DNA from: Cranoglanis bouderius
Taxonomy: Eukaryota; Chordata; Actinopteri; Siluriformes; Cranoglanididae
Direction of reading: 5' to 3'
Length of the DNA stretch: 64,000 nt
Assembly (NCBI GenBank): GCA_023630585.1
Contig: CM042540.1
Span: forward strand, 12,468,074-12,532,073
This document shows positions 60,830-64,000 of this stretch, in pieces (position 1 is the first letter of the stretch; each line of letters starts with the position of its first letter). A program made the position numbers and the translations under genes. The notes below the pieces were generated by a model. It saw only the letters and a program-made list of their open reading frames with translations. It ran no database searches and was not told where the DNA came from.

Positions 60830-63800
60830 GGTAAATCTGTTTGATTATAGCGTGTGTCAGCTCCTCCATGCTCTGTGACTAGATGTGACAAAGCTCTCTC
60901 ATGCGGAGACCCTCTTCCCTCCCCTCGATCCTGCCCTGTGGTTTAGCCCATTTTGACCAAGCCGATATTGCAGTGATTTTAGTCTGCATACACTCTGTTT
61001 TTGCCGACCCTGTTTGGCAGAGTGATCATTAGGATGACATGCAAAATAACGTCCAGTTTCTTTGACAGGAGCAGGCCAAGCTAGCAATTATTTATGAAGT
61101 CAAAAGTATTAGGAATCATGCTGCGATTTCAGTGCAGGTTGTCAGGATACTGTAGCATCAGGGTGACAAAAAGCCAGAATACTGACCACCTTTTAGGTTA
61201 GCAGATGAATCGCAAATCTGTGACTGCTGTCATAGGAAGTGACTTCCTGCCCAAGTTTGGAGCACCACTATAACAGTGGTCAGTTGGCAATTTCGACATG
61301 ATCACCAGGATATATCTGAAGTGAATGAGAGCTGTAATCATGACTATACCTAGACCAGGTGACCAAGACCCAACTGAAAAGGGTTTGCCATACACTTTGC
61401 AAGAACTCTTTACTATAATGGATACAACTCTATTATGTCCAAGAACATCGAGTTGCATATATAGCCTTCGATATAATTTTTACGGTCCACCCATTTCCTT
61501 AGATGTAATGAACTTGAGATGTTGATAGAACCAAATTCGCACTGAAGGAAATGAAATATTTAACAATGGCAATTTTCCTCACTCAGGTTGGCTAAATTGT
61601 AGAGGGGTGGAAATTGGTAGGGCAATTTGGCGCAAAGGGAAAGGTCTACAGAACTGTCCAATCACACAAGCTGAAATTTAGTCTTAAGCTGCCCTCTTTT
61701 TCTCTGGAGTGGAGACAGAGGGGCATTGAAACAGCATCAAGAGGGTGAGAGTGGTACAGTCTGAAAATGTCTGAAAAATTGAATGTCTTACTGTCACATG
61801 ACCAGATCCTGAGGTCCACTCGATTATTTTCCTCACCAAGACCTTATTACATCTTGTTTCATTTATATTACAGAGTGGCCTGGAGTCTGTTGATGATGGT
61901 GATGATGGGTTAGTGATGATATACTGTGACATTAATGACGACATTTCTGTCTGGTCACCATCAGGTCATTCAGAGGAAGTAACGCAACCCTGTGTTCACT
62001 TAAACAAGCGACAAGTCACATTTAGTTTGTCGCTTGTGGATGTGTTGTCACCTGTAATAGTAGTAGAAATGGTAGTTGCTAGGTGTCATAGAAATGGTAA
62101 TAGCGAGGTGTCATACCAGCTTTTTTGGCAGATTAGCTAAGATAATCATATAGCCAATCAACATGTCTAATATAGCCAGTCAACGCAGCTAACTGTAGTA
62201 GCAATGTGCACTCACTCACCAGAGGCACCAAAGTTCCCTGCTACTTCCTTCAAAGCTTTATTTGATTTCGTAATTTCTCTATGCACATTTAATGAGAGAT
62301 TGTATATGACAGGAAAAGATGAAACCGTGGTTTTAAGTTGTTTTTTTTCTTCATCTTTGTGCGTCAGACAGTAAATGGGAATTTATTATTTTTTTTAAGT
62401 ATTGAGTAGGGAACTCAAGGAATGTTTGACCACACTTTCAGCGCGGTGTCACATATACATAGAGAATGGTTGACAGTTACTTCCTAGCATGAACGTAGCG
62501 TAAGTCTGTGTTTATGTTTGTGATGTGTTTATTGGTGCTCAGGCTGCTGAAGTCAGCAGGATGGAGTGGTATAATTCTGCTCACTGAGTTTGTGCACTGT
62601 TTTGCCAGGCACTGAAACCGTACATGGCAAAAGGGTAGGCTCTGCGCTAAGAGGATTACTAACTTGAAAAAGGTAGCCGTCATTTAATTGAAGGCTTACC
62701 AGCCGCTGAAAAAAGGCAAGCAGTCAAAGTGAAGGTATAGCCCAGCCCAGAAGATCCTGAAGCGACCACATTTGCCAAAGTCTGTGTGTTTCTTCTCCGC
62801 TCATCTCATATGCCTCTTACTCTCTCGCTCTCTCTCTCCCTCAGAGACGAATGTCATGCTTTATCACCGAGCGCCAGCCTCTTAAAGACGTTTACACGTT
62901 TCGGAATTTTAATCCCTTCTGCTGGTGAAAAAGGTGCCTTCAGCTGGTATTATTCAAATGCTGTGATCTCGGCTGCTTCCATTGAACGCGTGGCGTAAGA
63001 GACCTGGAGTTTAGAGGAGTAACCATCTTTCTGTGCAACATTTTCATTCTGATTATTCCCATGTTGTATTGTAGCACACTCCCAAGCAGGGAAAAAGGTG
63101 TTTTAGTCTCTTGAGCAGGTGGTATATAGTTTATTCTTGCTCCTGTGGGCAATTTGGGGTGTTATGTGATTCCCACAATGCTCTCTCTTTCTCAGAGAAC
63201 CGTCACTATGAAAAGTGGGCGCGGAAGTAAAATATAATAACTGTACAACGAATTTGCCGGATAGGTTCCTTGGCACTGCATGGGAGCACTGAGCAAAAAG
63301 ACCCATGTACAAAGACAAATGCTCTGGCAGAGGCAGCCAAGCCCATTGTGTCCCTGTGTAGATATTAGCCACGTATCACACTGAATGACTCCCAGAGCAT
63401 GCAGCTAGCGCCGGGACACAATGGTTGCACTGCAGGTAACTGATGACCTAATCTGCCCCTCTGAACCAGAGCTCAGGCTCCTGAATCAGACACGGCTGAT
63501 ACACAACAAGAAAGGACAGCCAAACAGCCTCCATTATCTGCCAAGCAGAGACCAGGGAAACATTCCTGTAGCACCTGTTTGTGTGACTTTAAGTTTAAGA
63601 CCTACATCATGTTGCCAGTATATTCTATATATTACTGCATGCGTCCTGATGACATGGAAAAATTGAACACATTTAAACAAGGGCACTGTAGTTGGATTTT
63701 GTTTGATTGGTTAGAGTTTCTTCTAATAATGTCATTGTTCATAGTGAAGCTCAATTTGAGGCTGGATGCAACGCAATGCCATCATTCCCTCTGTTCCATC

Positions 63801-63904
63801 TCCTTTTGGTTCATCATGTGACATCACTTGATATTATTAATCTGCATTTTAATTAGTCATATTTGAGATTTGTCATTTACACACCAAGTGTATTCATTCT
63901 TTGA
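60830..63904. other. intergenic, no gene recognised
   Basis: Mostly unique sequence. A short hairpin ACAAGCGACAA...TTGTCGCTTGT lies at about 62005-62036. Patches at 62530-62650 and 63360-63560 are GC-richer. No exon, promoter or RNA gene can be supported. Confidence 0.45.
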
Positions 63905-64000
63905 TTTACTCATATTCAGTAACAGATTTATCCTGGTCAGGGGTTATGATGGATCTGGAGCCTATCCCAGGAACACTGGGCATGAGGTGGGAGTACACAC
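63905..64000 (+). repeat. dispersed fish repeat fragment at the window edge
   Basis: TTTATCCTGGTCAGGGG, GGATCTGGAGCCTATCCCAG and GAACACTGGGCATGAGG repeat the words of 3665-3785. It runs off the right edge. Confidence 0.65.

Noticed and set aside
60648..60891. His-Thr repeat proteins on the minus strand
   Set aside because: Artefact of the long (GT)n microsatellite.
1..64000. CRISPR arrays, tRNA/rRNA genes, bacterial operons, prokaryotic defence systems
   Set aside because: None seen. The window is vertebrate chromosomal DNA, and regularly spaced repeats are microsatellites, a coding minisatellite or the 378-bp array.

Overview
The window is vertebrate nuclear DNA and reads as a teleost fish, most likely an ostariophysan (a catfish-like genome fits best). 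The reasons are AT-rich introns, several Tc1/mariner and hAT elements, a Mermaid-like SINE (gggcacggtgg...tccaaagacatg...), and five multi-exon genes that match vertebrate orthologues. The species call is inference; the teleost call is firm. Everything was read by eye, so exon edges rest on splice signals, phase continuity and protein similarity recalled from the families.

Layout: (1) 1-2300: the first coding exon of sostdc1 (minus strand), with its TATA promoter and a CpG-rich 5' region. Exon 2 lies beyond the left edge. A hAT-type MITE sits in intron 1. (2) 2300-7500: intergenic, with an inverted-repeat MITE, an L1-like relic and degenerate repeats. (3) 7741-12853: lrrc72 (plus), eight coding exons in frame; the 5'-most exon is not placed. 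(4) 13678-22112: ankmy2 (minus), ten exons, 426 codons, complete. Its introns hold a full-length dead Tc1 element, a perfect 45-bp-arm hairpin and a hAT element with a BED-finger remnant. (5) 23484-26357: tspan13 (plus), six exons, 203 codons, complete, head-to-head with ankmy2. (6) 29488-46712: bag6 (minus), 24 coding exons, 1339 codons, plus a 5' non-coding exon near 47.2 kb. It carries an expanded 21-bp coding minisatellite, a poly-Ser tract, a likely GC-AG intron and a second Tc1 element that fills one intron. (7) 47.4-64 kb: no coding sequence recognised. It holds MITEs, a diverged tandem array of about 378 bp at 54.6-56.0 kb, microsatellites and several GC-richer unique patches that could be regulatory.

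sostdc1, lrrc72, ankmy2 and tspan13 follow the order of the human 7p21 block, with BZW2 missing from between ankmy2 and tspan13. bag6 is a human MHC class III (6p21) gene, so its place here marks a synteny junction. The genes do not form one pathway: a secreted BMP/Wnt antagonist, an uncharacterised LRR protein, an ankyrin/MYND protein linked to cilia and Hedgehog signalling, a tetraspanin, and a protein-quality-control chaperone. No prokaryotic-style system, CRISPR array, tRNA or rRNA was seen. The most notable signals are the bag6 repeat expansion, the non-canonical bag6 donor, the CCG-to-CCD change in tspan13, the hairpins and the tandem array.
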